Assembly: GCA_002292365.1 (NCBI GenBank)
Contig: DBBU01000041.1
Location: 1-64,000 of the forward strand
Direction of reading: 5' to 3'
DNA from: Flammeovirgaceae bacterium UBA976
GTDB lineage: Bacteria > Bacteroidota > Bacteroidia > Cytophagales > Cyclobacteriaceae
DNA: 64,000 bases
In this document: piece after piece, positions 29,072-38,958 of the stretch
Numbering within the stretch: the stretch's first letter is position 1
Layout of the letters: the number at the start of each line of letters is the position of its first letter
Program-made: the position numbers and the translations under genes
Notes under the pieces: model-generated
What the model saw: the letters and a program-made list of their open reading frames with translations, nothing else
The model's database searches: none
Told to the model about the DNA's origin: nothing

Positions 29072-30835
29072 CTAATCACAATGATGAGTAACTATTTCTT
29101 TAAATTTATCAATTTTTATTGCATTTTGGAGCGTATCCGTAATAACTAAAGAAACTCCCCAATCCAAAGTTCCTTGTCCGACTTGCATCAATACTTTATT
29201 CCATCCTTTAGCCAACTCTACTTTTAAAATATCCTGACCCTGCACATGAACACGACTTAAATTATTTTGATAAACTAAATTATTATTTAACCATAGTTTT
29301 GTTTTTCCATCTGAACCTACTTCAAAAAAAACAACTCGATCTCTAGGCATCCATATCTCAGTCCTTAGATAGGCATGACTATTAACAACCTCAAATTTTG
29401 ACAATAAGTCGATTCCATCATAGCTTATATTTTGCCAATCAATAGGCATTTTACTCCAACAAAAGTCATTTGAATCTAATTCCAAAAAATTAGTTTTCTT
29501 TTGGATTGATCCTTCTCCAATTGAATCGTTCGAAAAAGGACCCGTAACATACCAGTTAGTAATATGTTCGAAAGGCTTACGTGTTTTTTGAGTGATTTTT
29601 CTTAGTTCCTCAGAACTGAATCTAATATCTACGTTTTCATCTAAAATGGGGGTATCCAACCTTTCATCTAAATTAGTTATCACGTGGTTACTCGTTGGAA
29701 TTAACCATTCTTCTTCACCTTTTGTATTTTTTTTAATTTTACCTCCCATCTTAACTACAGCTATCCTTGCCAAGGATTCGCAGACGGAGAGCAAAGAAGG
29801 AAAATCATAACTACTAAATGCAAACTTAGTGGTTTGATCTATTCCGCTTTTATATTTTTTCGGTAAATGATTTATCCCTTTACTAGTTGCTAAGATTCCT
29901 GCCGCATTAGAAGGATTACAATCAGAATCTTTTCCACAAAGTATTGATATGGTTATAGTTTGATCCATATCTCCATCACCATATAAAAGCCCTAAAACAA
30001 CATAGGCACCATTAATTTTTGCATCAATATTAAAATTTTTATCATTATCATTGCAGCTAAATTTTCTATATTTTTTATTCAAATTATATTTACTTTCTAT
30101 TAATTGCCAAGCTTTTTTCCAATCATCCGGAAACTTCTCATGCCATTTAATTACATCATTAATTGCTTCTGCGTATTGGCTTTTAGGAGGAATATTCAAT
30201 AACCCATTTTGAATAATTTTATGAATATCACTTTCAAAAAAAGCGGCAGCATACATAGATCCAATGAAGATGCCTCCATTCAATCCATCACCGTAATTCA
30301 TTATACGACCAAATTTTTGTCCTAAATCATATACCATTTTTGGCAACCCAGGAGCTATAAGACCTGAAAAATCAGCCTCAATTTGATAATCAATATCATC
30401 AAAATGCTTATTAAAATTTGGATGACCAGAATAAGGAGGTACTATGCCCAATCGCAAATTCTCACGACCTGATCTATTGGCATGCCATAACTGATATTTG
30501 GTATTGGCGAAATCAATACCTGCTTGCCGATTTGAAACATCAAATCCATACTTTTCGAGTGTCCTTAAAAAAGTCATTTCTACATAAATATCATCTTGAA
30601 AATGCTGATTAATCATACTTTGCTCCCATTTAGGTAACTGGTGTTCCGGAATGGTCGACGAATTATACTTAAACTCGGTAGGTGCTCCCCATCCAACACC
30701 CGCCATTTGACCGAGCCAACCTGCCATCATTCTACTTCTATAATCTTCTAGAGTGATTTTTCTAAACTCTTGATTAGGACTCTGACAAGCTAAAGAAAAT
30801 GAAAGAAGGAAGCCTATGATAAGATATTTAACCAT
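29072..30835 (-). CDS. Secreted ADP-ribosylglycohydrolase-fold lipoprotein with C-terminal sugar-binding-like domain
   Basis: 587 residues. A lipoprotein signal ends at C17 (LSLAC-type, SFSLAC). Residues about 25-370 match the ADP-ribosylglycohydrolase (ARH) fold: YRSRMMAGWLGQMAGVGWGAPTEF, FQDDIYVEMTFL with metal-binding acids, and GKDSDCNPSNAAGILA corresponding to the D-T-D metal motif (here D-S-D). Residues about 430-580 form a separate domain with ITNWYVTGPFSNDS, VGSDGKTKLWLNN and KGWNKVLMQVGQG, also seen in the protein at 52735-55149. Classical ARH enzymes are cytoplasmic; export suggests a glycoside substrate, perhaps a furanoside, given the RbsD-type gene 124 bases upstream. The reaction is inference. 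Confidence 0.8.
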   Translation of the reverse strand: MVKYLIIGFLLSFSLACQSPNQEFRKITLEDYRSRMMAGWLGQMAGVGWGAPTEFKYNSSTIPEHQLPKWEQSMINQHFQDDIYVEMTFLRTLEKYGFDVSNRQAGIDFANTKYQLWHANRSGRENLRLGIVPPYSGHPNFNKHFDDIDYQIEADFSGLIAPGLPKMVYDLGQKFGRIMNYGDGLNGGIFIGSMYAAAFFESDIHKIIQNGLLNIPPKSQYAEAINDVIKWHEKFPDDWKKAWQLIESKYNLNKKYRKFSCNDNDKNFNIDAKINGAYVVLGLLYGDGDMDQTITISILCGKDSDCNPSNAAGILATSKGINHLPKKYKSGIDQTTKFAFSSYDFPSLLSVCESLARIAVVKMGGKIKKNTKGEEEWLIPTSNHVITNLDERLDTPILDENVDIRFSSEELRKITQKTRKPFEHITNWYVTGPFSNDSIGEGSIQKKTNFLELDSNDFCWSKMPIDWQNISYDGIDLLSKFEVVNSHAYLRTEIWMPRDRVVFFEVGSDGKTKLWLNNNLVYQNNLSRVHVQGQDILKVELAKGWNKVLMQVGQGTLDWGVSLVITDTLQNAIKIDKFKEIVTHHCD

Positions 30836-30959
30836 CTATTTAAATATTAAGATTTTCTACTTAAATCAAGATTATAAAAATCAAAATTCATCCCGTTTTA
30901 ATAGCTCTAATTATTACTTAATTAATAATTAGTTTACCATTATACTGCGGAGTTAATGT

Positions 30960-31382
30960 TTAAACACCTTTTTCTAAATACCATCGATCACCAGCCCCGG
31001 AAACTAAAATAACATTTCCATAGGCTGTAAAATCTCCGGTTCTAATCACCACTTTTACATCTTTGGACTTAATTTTCAAGATGTGGTGTTTGACTAATTC
31101 TACCTCCACATTTGGTCCGAAAGAGTTTTTTATGCCATTAAATAATGTAGGACTTATATTCTTCGTTTCATGGGCTATGATCATTTTTTCCACAGAATAA
31201 TAATCTTTTAAAACTGCAAGTACCTGCAGTACCGTCGGTACATTTATACTTAGGGATAGATCGATCACATCCAAATCTTTATGAATAGCAAATCCTGCAT
31301 CGACAACCATAAGCAAATCTTGATGGCCTTGTTGAGAAATAAATCGAGCTAACTCTCTATTTAATAATCCTACCTCTTTCAC
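30960..31382 (-). CDS. rbsD: D-ribose pyranase / RbsD-FucU family mutarotase
   Basis: 140 residues starting at GTG; the GTG start aligns with usual RbsD N-termini (K.VGLLN.EL...I...GH.D). It interconverts pyranose, furanose or anomeric forms of a sugar in the cytoplasm. The catalytic His is in SQQGHQDLLMVVDAGFAI, and the C-terminal IRTGDFTAYGNVILVSG is highly characteristic. No rbsK, rbsABC or fuc genes accompany it, so its substrate here may be ribose, arabinose or another furanose. It lies between the first paralogue gene and the ARH-fold gene, with gaps of 50 and 124 bases. Confidence 0.9.
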   Translation of the reverse strand: MKEVGLLNRELARFISQQGHQDLLMVVDAGFAIHKDLDVIDLSLSINVPTVLQVLAVLKDYYSVEKMIIAHETKNISPTLFNGIKNSFGPNVEVELVKHHILKIKSKDVKVVIRTGDFTAYGNVILVSGAGDRWYLEKGV

Positions 31383-31432
31383 ACCTCCCTTTTTTTAAAA
31401 AACTGTCTATCCAAATTGGTATTAGCATATAT

Positions 31433-34246
31433 TTAAATAGGCTTAATAGAAATATCAAATGATTTATTGCTTGACTTTTCTATCCAAATAAGTAATTTAA
31501 GTGATCCATCTATATCACTGACGATCCCTTGTTTGGTACTTACAGGATTTCCATCGATTAACATTGATGCTTTTGCTTTCATATTCCAATGTTTGATGGC
31601 CACACAAAAATTTTCTATGGGTTTATCATCGCTAGCTAGTAAAGTAAATGACAAATTATCTGCTTCTTTTTCTAAAACATATGCGCGTTCTTCTTTATTA
31701 TAATTCCCCGTAGCACCTTTTAAATTATGCATCATGGTCGGTGTCAACCAAGATTTAGCCAATGGAATAATATCTAACGGTTGCTTCTTCATCATCCCTT
31801 CTAGAAGAATCTTCTTTTGAAAAGGCCGATTACCAAATTGTTGATCATGATCTGCCCAATAGATATGGGATAATGAACTATGACTCGTTCTATCAGGAAA
31901 ACTCGCATATCTCCCGTCAGATGGCATCTGTGCAACTGGCCAATGATTCCATGTGGGGAAAATAGCATAATCTGTGATCTCTCCACCATAGACGTTTGAC
32001 CAAATAATATCATCGGTAATGGTTACAGGATCATAATCTCCCTTATAATTGATATGATGAATATTAGCTCGCTCAGGACTATCGATACCATCTGGAGGTA
32101 AGGGGTTCCAGTCATAAGTTTTAAAAGCACCATCAGTTACTCTAATTAGGGTAAAGGTTGAATCTCTTTCAATCAGATCATTTGGATGCTGATCAGGGCC
32201 AAATATTGCCATAGATTCTTGCCATTCATGAATCCGTTCGCCGCTTGTCCATAGCTGTTCCACCTTAGAAGCGACACCGTCGGGATAAATGTAATAATAC
32301 CAATCAGCCACATCGTACCATCCACTTTCTTCAACGTAGTTAGCCTTGAATTTATTGACATCTACTAGAGGAAATCTATAATGAACTACTGCTCTGGCAG
32401 GCGTATTTTCAAGTATCCTGACATGATTATAAAGCACTTGTTTGTCTGACATAGGCTCCTGACATCCTTCTCCTCCGGAGGTGCTCCAAGTCTCATTGAA
32501 TTCATTACTATACCAGAAGTTTTGGTCATTCACCATCATAGGGATATAACTGACACCCTTCCAAAAAACAAACTTACTTGGATTGTTATCAAACTCTACA
32601 ACAATATCAGAATGCTCGCTAAACCTCCACATATTGTCCCAATTATCATAAAATTTTAGATTAGAATAATAAGCACCAAAGGTTTTTCTGTTTTCTCCTG
32701 AAGGTAGTATTCTGGCCTGAAGGTCCGCTATACCCTTTCCATCATACTGCTTAAATGTTTTTGTAATTTGTTTTGGAGAAAGTGCAATATCATAAATTTT
32801 TATCTCGTCGATCAATCCATCAAATGAATAGGTACCAGGAAACGTATTCTCACGAACAGGATCTATGGGCCTTCGCTCTTTTCCTCTACCAATTTGAATA
32901 TCATTCATAGATAGCTCTATTGGAGATTTTGAAATCTTTAATTGATCTGTTTTTTCTCCATCAATATATATATTCATATTGCCAGTCATCTGATCATAAG
33001 TCGCTGCCAGATGATACCATTTCTTCCTTTCCAGGGATACAACGGACGTAAGCTCCTCCCAAGCACCGCCAACTCTAATTTTGAATCCCGGATGACCATG
33101 CCCATCAATTCCAAAGAAATATCCTCTATCGTCTTCTTTTTGATATTTCACAATAAAGTCAATCTCATCAAAATCAATTTCCTGCATCACCTCAGTATCT
33201 CCCTCTTGATTATTGGGATCTCCTCCTACTAATCCTACCGAAAGATCTCCTTCATTTTTTACTGCGTCTGTAATGTCGTAATTTCCTCGAAATAATCTTA
33301 CAGTTTCAGGTACATCGTCAGCTTGCTGTATGATAGGACACCAATTCCATGGATAAGCACCAATACTAATCCATCCTTCAATAGTGATCGCATTTCTGGG
33401 TTTCGGCCCTTTTTCATGGGGTATTTTTACCGTTGTTTTGTAGCCATCAAATTGTAAGGCTGTTCCCGAAATACCTTTTTTCCAAACAGTTTTATCTCCC
33501 GTTATTTCGGCTTTACCATTTCCGAACATTTCATAGGTATAATCTCCCTCAGATTCGTCAAACTTGAACCATGCCTTGGGATCAAGAACAGTATTTGATA
33601 CCGTAGCCACACCCTGAGTTTTACTCACAGTTTTGGAACGTTGGGATTCAACGAGAGATTCAATTTTAATTCCTGCTGGATGAAGATAAAAATATTGAGT
33701 AACCTTATTCTTGGGGTCTCTCCAAGCATCAATTTTATCAGTACCTTGCTTTATAGTTCGTATCACCTTCCCATCGAAGGCAATTGTAAAATACTCATCA
33801 ACAAAATTGGTTGCTGTTACCCCTGCATGTGGATTACTCCCACTAAACTTCGGTAAGTACCTCCAATGTATAACCGCAGTTTCATCCGTAATACTAATCA
33901 ACTTGACATGAGAATAAGTGTTGACACGATCCGGCATATTGACTGAACCGTTGCCACTTCTTTTTATGATTTCATCCACATAAAATCGCTCTCCATCAGC
34001 ATTTACCCAATAAGGCAGATAACTAGAACCCCTCCAAAAAACAAACTGTCCATTTTGAGTTCCTACGTTTATAATAATGTCAGCATAATCACCAGTCCTG
34101 TCAAAAGTTTCCCAGTCTGCACCAGTATTTATTTTGGTATAATATGCACTAAAGTTAGGAACAGACTCAATCTCCTGAGCAAAAATTCTCAAAGAGATCA
34201 GAGAGCAAATAAAAATTGAAATCGAAATGTTTTTTAATTGACGCAT
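31433..34246 (-). CDS. Secreted WNHWP-module protein with partial second module and LamG (paralogue 1)
   Basis: 937 residues; signal peptide 1-23 (SLRIFAQ). Residues about 28-215 resemble the first part of the module (FVFWRGSSYLPYWV, VIHWRYLP, EYFTIAFDGKV). Residues about 235-510 form a LamG/concanavalin-like domain (ITIEGWISIGAYPWNW, FDGLIDEIKIYD). Residues 523-937 are the full module: FGAYYSNLKF, FVFWKGVSYIP, CQEPMSDKQ near 593, ENTPARAVVHYR, YIYPDG, and WNHWPVAQMPSDGRYA near 766 with DRTSHSSLSH. I do not recognise a named family for the module. It probably acts on, or binds, the glycan in the periplasm or at the surface. Located between GH2 and rbsD. Confidence 0.8.
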   Translation of the reverse strand: MRQLKNISISIFICSLISLRIFAQEIESVPNFSAYYTKINTGADWETFDRTGDYADIIINVGTQNGQFVFWRGSSYLPYWVNADGERFYVDEIIKRSGNGSVNMPDRVNTYSHVKLISITDETAVIHWRYLPKFSGSNPHAGVTATNFVDEYFTIAFDGKVIRTIKQGTDKIDAWRDPKNKVTQYFYLHPAGIKIESLVESQRSKTVSKTQGVATVSNTVLDPKAWFKFDESEGDYTYEMFGNGKAEITGDKTVWKKGISGTALQFDGYKTTVKIPHEKGPKPRNAITIEGWISIGAYPWNWCPIIQQADDVPETVRLFRGNYDITDAVKNEGDLSVGLVGGDPNNQEGDTEVMQEIDFDEIDFIVKYQKEDDRGYFFGIDGHGHPGFKIRVGGAWEELTSVVSLERKKWYHLAATYDQMTGNMNIYIDGEKTDQLKISKSPIELSMNDIQIGRGKERRPIDPVRENTFPGTYSFDGLIDEIKIYDIALSPKQITKTFKQYDGKGIADLQARILPSGENRKTFGAYYSNLKFYDNWDNMWRFSEHSDIVVEFDNNPSKFVFWKGVSYIPMMVNDQNFWYSNEFNETWSTSGGEGCQEPMSDKQVLYNHVRILENTPARAVVHYRFPLVDVNKFKANYVEESGWYDVADWYYYIYPDGVASKVEQLWTSGERIHEWQESMAIFGPDQHPNDLIERDSTFTLIRVTDGAFKTYDWNPLPPDGIDSPERANIHHINYKGDYDPVTITDDIIWSNVYGGEITDYAIFPTWNHWPVAQMPSDGRYASFPDRTSHSSLSHIYWADHDQQFGNRPFQKKILLEGMMKKQPLDIIPLAKSWLTPTMMHNLKGATGNYNKEERAYVLEKEADNLSFTLLASDDKPIENFCVAIKHWNMKAKASMLIDGNPVSTKQGIVSDIDGSLKLLIWIEKSSNKSFDISIKPI

Positions 34247-34274
34247 ATTTTTGTTTTTGTGAGCTTAAATTCTT

Positions 34275-36722
34275 CTAATTTGAAATATTGGATAAATAGT
34301 TGGTATTGGATGCCTTTGCAATAATTTCAATACTCGAGCTTTCAAGATTTTCAGAGCTTACAGAAATCTTTATTCTTCCTTCATTATTGCTTGATTTTAT
34401 AATGAGTAGACACAAACCATGGAAGGCAGAACGCTCATTTTTTTGATAACTCTCCAAGGAAGTAGGATCTCCATTACCTACACTTAACAAAGTCCCTTCG
34501 CCTTCAATATCGAATCGAACTAGATTGGAAGCGTCAGGGCATAGATTTCCCTCCTTGTCGGTGATTTTAACTGTAATGAATGATAGATCATCTCCGTTAG
34601 CACTTATCTCAGTTCGATCAGGAACTAGTGAGATGTTACTTGGTATTCCAGCTGTTTTGATTTCTTTCTCACACAGAATGTTGCCGCTCAGATCGTATCC
34701 AATTGCCTTTATGCTCCCTGGTTGATAGGTGATCTCTTCCCATTTATGTCGATATGTATTTTCTGTTTTTTCTTTTTTACCTTTTGATTCACCATTTACA
34801 AAAAGTTCTACTACCGCACAATTAGAATAAATATAAACGGGAGTAACTTCACCCTCTCTACCATTCCAGTTCCAGTGAGGAAGCAGATGAACCATAGGTT
34901 TTTCCGACCACTGACTTTGATAAAGATAAAATCGATCTTTTTTGAATCCACACATATCTACGATACCAAAATAAGAACTGTGAGCCGGATAATTTCCTAC
35001 CTCATAAGGATCAGGCTCTCCATGATAGTCAAACCCAGACCAAACAAATTGACCCGCAATCCAAGGTGACTTCTGAAGTTCAAATTCTACATCTGGAATT
35101 GCGCCAAAACCCGTATTAATAAGGTCATATGAAGAGATCTGTTTAGATGGGTGATTGTATCCTTTGTAAATCTCCTCTACAGGAAAATGATATTCTCCTC
35201 GTGAACTCAGAGTTGCTGAAGTTTCTGTAGATAGCAATGGCAAATTTGGGAACTGCTTATGAATAGTATCATAGCGATCCTGCCAATAGTTCATTCCAAA
35301 AACATCAAAATAGTTTTTTAATTCATCATCAAAAATAGTAGAAAGATGAATACCGGCATTTACAGGTCTCGAAGAGTCCATCTCTCTACAAATATCTGAG
35401 AGTCTTTTAGCATTTTTTTTGGCCTTCTCTGAGTCGAGATTAGGAATTTCATTACCAATACTCCACATAATTATTGAGGGATGATTTCGATCTCTTTTGA
35501 TTAATGCCCTCGTATCTTTTCCCGACCATTCATTAAACCAAATATTATAGCTATTTTCAACCTCATTTTTTGCCTCGGACCATTCATCGAATGTTTCATC
35601 AATTACCATTATCCCCATTTGATCACACAGGGTTAATTGTTCGGGGGATGGAGGGTTATGTGCCGTGCGAATCGCATTAACTCCCATCTCCTTCATAATC
35701 TCTAGTTGCCGCTGAGTTGCCCTTATATTAACCGCTGTACCTAAAGGTCCCAAATCATGATGTAAATTGACACCTTGCAGTTTAACATGTTCGCCATTAA
35801 GAAAGAACCCTTTGTCAGGATCAAAACTGAAATATCTTACTCCAAAAGGTGTATGGTAAGTATCGATCAACCTTCCATCATGATATACCTCAGAGATTGC
35901 TTCATACATTTCAGGAGACCTTATGTCCCATAATTTAGGATTTTTAATGTTTAATTGATGTGATAATTCAATTTCTTCTTTAGATGGGATTTTATTATTT
36001 TTAGATTTATTTGTAGCTATAATTAACCCTTCTGAATCTATAATTGATGTTTTGAGCTCAATATTGACATCTTCATCTTTAGTATTTTTAATCTTTGTTT
36101 TCACCATTACCGTAGCAGCTTTTTCTGTGACCTTTGGAGTAGTAATAAAGGTACCCCAATGATCTACGTGCACTGGGTCAGTTTCAGTCAACCATACGTT
36201 TCTATATATTCCCGAGCCTGGATACCATCGCGAAGAATGATCTTGATTCTCCACACTTACGGCAATTAAATTTTTGCTCCCCCTTTTGATTTTATCGGTA
36301 ATATCTAATGCAAATGAAGTATAACCATAAGGCCAACCTCCAATGTATTCACCATTCAACCAGACTTTTGAATTGCGCATAATTCCGTCAAATTCTATAG
36401 ACATATTTTTGGTGTCGGATGATACAAAAAACGATTTTCGATACCATCCCCTTCCCGGATATGGAAGATACCCTCCCTTGTAACTCACCTCTTTAGTAAA
36501 TGGTCCCTCAATAGCCCAATCATGAGGTAAGTCAAGTTCTCTCCATTGGCTATCATCAACATCAATTAAATGAGCTTTTTCATTAGCCTCTTGCGAAAAT
36601 TTCCAGTTGGAATTAAAACTTGTTCTAGATCTATGGTTGATTGATTCCTTATTATCACACCCTTGAAGTAAGGAAATAATTAGGGAAACTATAATAACAT
36701 GACAAAATTTAATCTCTTTCAT
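34275..36722 (-). CDS. Glycoside hydrolase family 2 lipoprotein (beta-galactosidase-like)
   Basis: 815 residues. A lipoprotein signal ends at C22 (SLLQGC). GH2 layout: sugar-binding jelly-roll about 35-215 (DLPHDWAIEGPF, GRGWYRKSFF, WLNGEYIGGWPYGYTSF), Ig-like domain about 220-320, TIM barrel about 325-625, then C-terminal Ig-like domains (DUF4982-like, then an invasin-like region, SLVPDRTEISANGDD). Acid/base Glu425 lies in WSIGNEIPN and nucleophile Glu500 in LLSTETSA; the 75-residue spacing agrees with LacZ-type enzymes. It probably removes beta-galactosyl or a related residue from oligosaccharides in the periplasm. It is the only canonical glycoside hydrolase seen in this region. Confidence 0.9.
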   Translation of the reverse strand: MKEIKFCHVIIVSLIISLLQGCDNKESINHRSRTSFNSNWKFSQEANEKAHLIDVDDSQWRELDLPHDWAIEGPFTKEVSYKGGYLPYPGRGWYRKSFFVSSDTKNMSIEFDGIMRNSKVWLNGEYIGGWPYGYTSFALDITDKIKRGSKNLIAVSVENQDHSSRWYPGSGIYRNVWLTETDPVHVDHWGTFITTPKVTEKAATVMVKTKIKNTKDEDVNIELKTSIIDSEGLIIATNKSKNNKIPSKEEIELSHQLNIKNPKLWDIRSPEMYEAISEVYHDGRLIDTYHTPFGVRYFSFDPDKGFFLNGEHVKLQGVNLHHDLGPLGTAVNIRATQRQLEIMKEMGVNAIRTAHNPPSPEQLTLCDQMGIMVIDETFDEWSEAKNEVENSYNIWFNEWSGKDTRALIKRDRNHPSIIMWSIGNEIPNLDSEKAKKNAKRLSDICREMDSSRPVNAGIHLSTIFDDELKNYFDVFGMNYWQDRYDTIHKQFPNLPLLSTETSATLSSRGEYHFPVEEIYKGYNHPSKQISSYDLINTGFGAIPDVEFELQKSPWIAGQFVWSGFDYHGEPDPYEVGNYPAHSSYFGIVDMCGFKKDRFYLYQSQWSEKPMVHLLPHWNWNGREGEVTPVYIYSNCAVVELFVNGESKGKKEKTENTYRHKWEEITYQPGSIKAIGYDLSGNILCEKEIKTAGIPSNISLVPDRTEISANGDDLSFITVKITDKEGNLCPDASNLVRFDIEGEGTLLSVGNGDPTSLESYQKNERSAFHGLCLLIIKSSNNEGRIKISVSSENLESSSIEIIAKASNTNYLSNISN

Positions 36723-36787
36723 TATTTCTCAATTAATATTTATTTGAATGCATTACTATATAACTACTCAAAGCAGATTTACTAAAA

Positions 36788-38935
36788 TTAGTCATCTAAC
36801 TTTTTGATCGTAAATTCATTTGTCGTTGAGGATTCCATTTCAACCCAGATAATTAAATCGGTATTTTCTAACCCATCTCTAAACCCATACCTGAAAGATT
36901 TTCCTCGCTTAAGATTTTTTCCATTGACATTTAAACTGATCTCCGAATGATCCCAATTAGAAATAACAAAAGCAGGGTTTTGTAAAGGAGATTTAGTACT
37001 AGCCATAAGGTCAAATGATAACTCTTGAACTGACTTAAACATTACCAAATGGTATGCTTTTTCCGTTTGATCATATTTAGCTTCTTCGATAAATTTATTT
37101 TTACCCACTATTAGAGGTGCATTGATCCAACTATTAGCAATATTTATTAAGTCGGAAGTTTCCTTATTGGTCATACCTATCAGCATCAGTTTCATTACAG
37201 ATTTATCAGTCATCTCATAGGCATTCCAATGCCAGTGTGAAAGAGAAGAATGTGCTGGACGATCTGAAAAGTATGCATATCTCCCATCTGTTGGTTTTGT
37301 AGATACAGGCCAATGATTCCACCAAGGAAATACAGATATCACTCTTCTGATTTCACCAGCATAAATATCATATTTGGGTTCATCTATCGGACGAATGATA
37401 GAAAACGGCTGGTATTCAGATTTCGTATTTATTCTCTTTATGTTGGCATTTTTTGGCTCTCCAGGCATAAAGGGAGGTACCTCATTCTCCCATGAAAAAG
37501 TCTCAATTTCACCCGTCATGTTTGCCATCGTAAGTGCCCCATATTCTAGAACATCTTCAGGACTTTGACCCGGACTAAGGACCACAATGTCTTCTTGCCA
37601 CTCATGAGCTGCCCTGGGCGCATTGGAATATAAAATATTTTTGCGAATACCTGTCATATCCGGGTACATATAATAAGTCTCTTCTACCCAATCACCCCAA
37701 CCAGTATCAGGATCTTCAAAAGCAAATTTATTCCAGTTATCAACAAGACCATATCTCCATAGTATTACCGCTCTGGCATCACTGTTTTCAATTATTTTTA
37801 CATAAGAATAAGTATTCCGTTTATCAGACATAGGCTCGCAGCTCCCGTGCTCATTCCAACCCTCATCGAACGCATTATTGAACCAAATATCATTTTCACT
37901 GACAAAATTTGGAATATAGTTGGCTCCACGCCAGAAAACGAACTTGCAAGGAGAATGATCAAATCGAATAACTACATCTGAATTGTCTCCTGCATGCCAA
38001 GGAGCATCCCATGCAGGGTAATATTTCAACGTGGTACTTATAGCTCCAAATTTGGCATGTCGATTTGATCCACTCGGGAGGGATCTATCAGGTAAGTCAA
38101 CGATGGCACCCTCTTTGCCCAGTTTATAATGGGTTAAAATAGTAGTTGAAGACAATGAACTCTCATATATTTTGATTTCATCAATTAATCCGTCGTAGTA
38201 GGCATAAAAATCTTTTGTCCCATAAGGTCTCATTGTCCCATAAGGTTTTGATTTACTTCTGCTTCTTCCAATCAGCAAGGAAAGATTGGATATTGACTCG
38301 TCCATCATGACACCTACTGCAGGTCTAAATGGGGCACTAACCGATTTTGAGGATACTAATTCACCATTTTGATATATTTTCAAACCTTCATTTTTAGAGT
38401 AAACAGCTGCCACATAATACCATTTTTTTAAAGAGAGCGTTTCAGGAGCTGTAATCTCTTCCGTCTGACCATCAGTAGCCACTCTAAAAGATAATCGACC
38501 TAATGCATCAATATTGAATGAGTATCCATTTTGATAACCCATATTAACATCAATCTTATTATCAACCAATGGACATAAATGGGTAGGATAAGCACCTAAG
38601 GCAATCCAGGCCTCAATACTAAAATCCCCAGAAAATATAGGTACACGATCATCAGTCACCTTGATGTAAGAACTCAATCCATCCAATAATAATGACTTAC
38701 CAATCACACCCGGTACACTCTTGGAATACTTCCCAAGAATCTCACTTTTTTCACCACTGACTTGATCATAAATACTCACAATTTTTTCTTTGGGTAAATA
38801 TGTTTGTCCACGAACCATTTCAACCTCAATTTGTTCATTGTTAACTGTATCAAGTGACAACCAAAAAATAGGCTTTTCTTGAGATTTGGCAAAAAAACAA
38901 AAAAGCAACAAGGGGAATAATATTCTTTTTTTCAC
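36788..38935 (-). CDS. Secreted LamG plus WNHWP-module protein (paralogue 2)
   Basis: 715 residues; signal peptide 1-18 (LLLFCFFAKSQ). LamG-like domain about 20-290 with FSIEAWIALGAYPTH and DGLIDEIKIYES. The module spans 296-715: FGAISTTLKYYPAWD, FVFWRGANYIPNFV, CEPMSDKR near 365, ENSDARAVILWRYG, ETYYMYPD, WNHWPVSTKPTDGRYA near 538 and DRPAHSSLSH. The C-terminal part ends in IIWVEME, shared with other paralogues. Function is unknown; the gene lies 65 bases before GH2 and 23 bases after the propeller protein, in the same apparent transcript as susCD. Confidence 0.8.
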   Translation of the reverse strand: MKKRILFPLLLFCFFAKSQEKPIFWLSLDTVNNEQIEVEMVRGQTYLPKEKIVSIYDQVSGEKSEILGKYSKSVPGVIGKSLLLDGLSSYIKVTDDRVPIFSGDFSIEAWIALGAYPTHLCPLVDNKIDVNMGYQNGYSFNIDALGRLSFRVATDGQTEEITAPETLSLKKWYYVAAVYSKNEGLKIYQNGELVSSKSVSAPFRPAVGVMMDESISNLSLLIGRSRSKSKPYGTMRPYGTKDFYAYYDGLIDEIKIYESSLSSTTILTHYKLGKEGAIVDLPDRSLPSGSNRHAKFGAISTTLKYYPAWDAPWHAGDNSDVVIRFDHSPCKFVFWRGANYIPNFVSENDIWFNNAFDEGWNEHGSCEPMSDKRNTYSYVKIIENSDARAVILWRYGLVDNWNKFAFEDPDTGWGDWVEETYYMYPDMTGIRKNILYSNAPRAAHEWQEDIVVLSPGQSPEDVLEYGALTMANMTGEIETFSWENEVPPFMPGEPKNANIKRINTKSEYQPFSIIRPIDEPKYDIYAGEIRRVISVFPWWNHWPVSTKPTDGRYAYFSDRPAHSSLSHWHWNAYEMTDKSVMKLMLIGMTNKETSDLINIANSWINAPLIVGKNKFIEEAKYDQTEKAYHLVMFKSVQELSFDLMASTKSPLQNPAFVISNWDHSEISLNVNGKNLKRGKSFRYGFRDGLENTDLIIWVEMESSTTNEFTIKKLDD

Positions 38936-38958
38936 AAAATATATGATTTAAAATCTTA

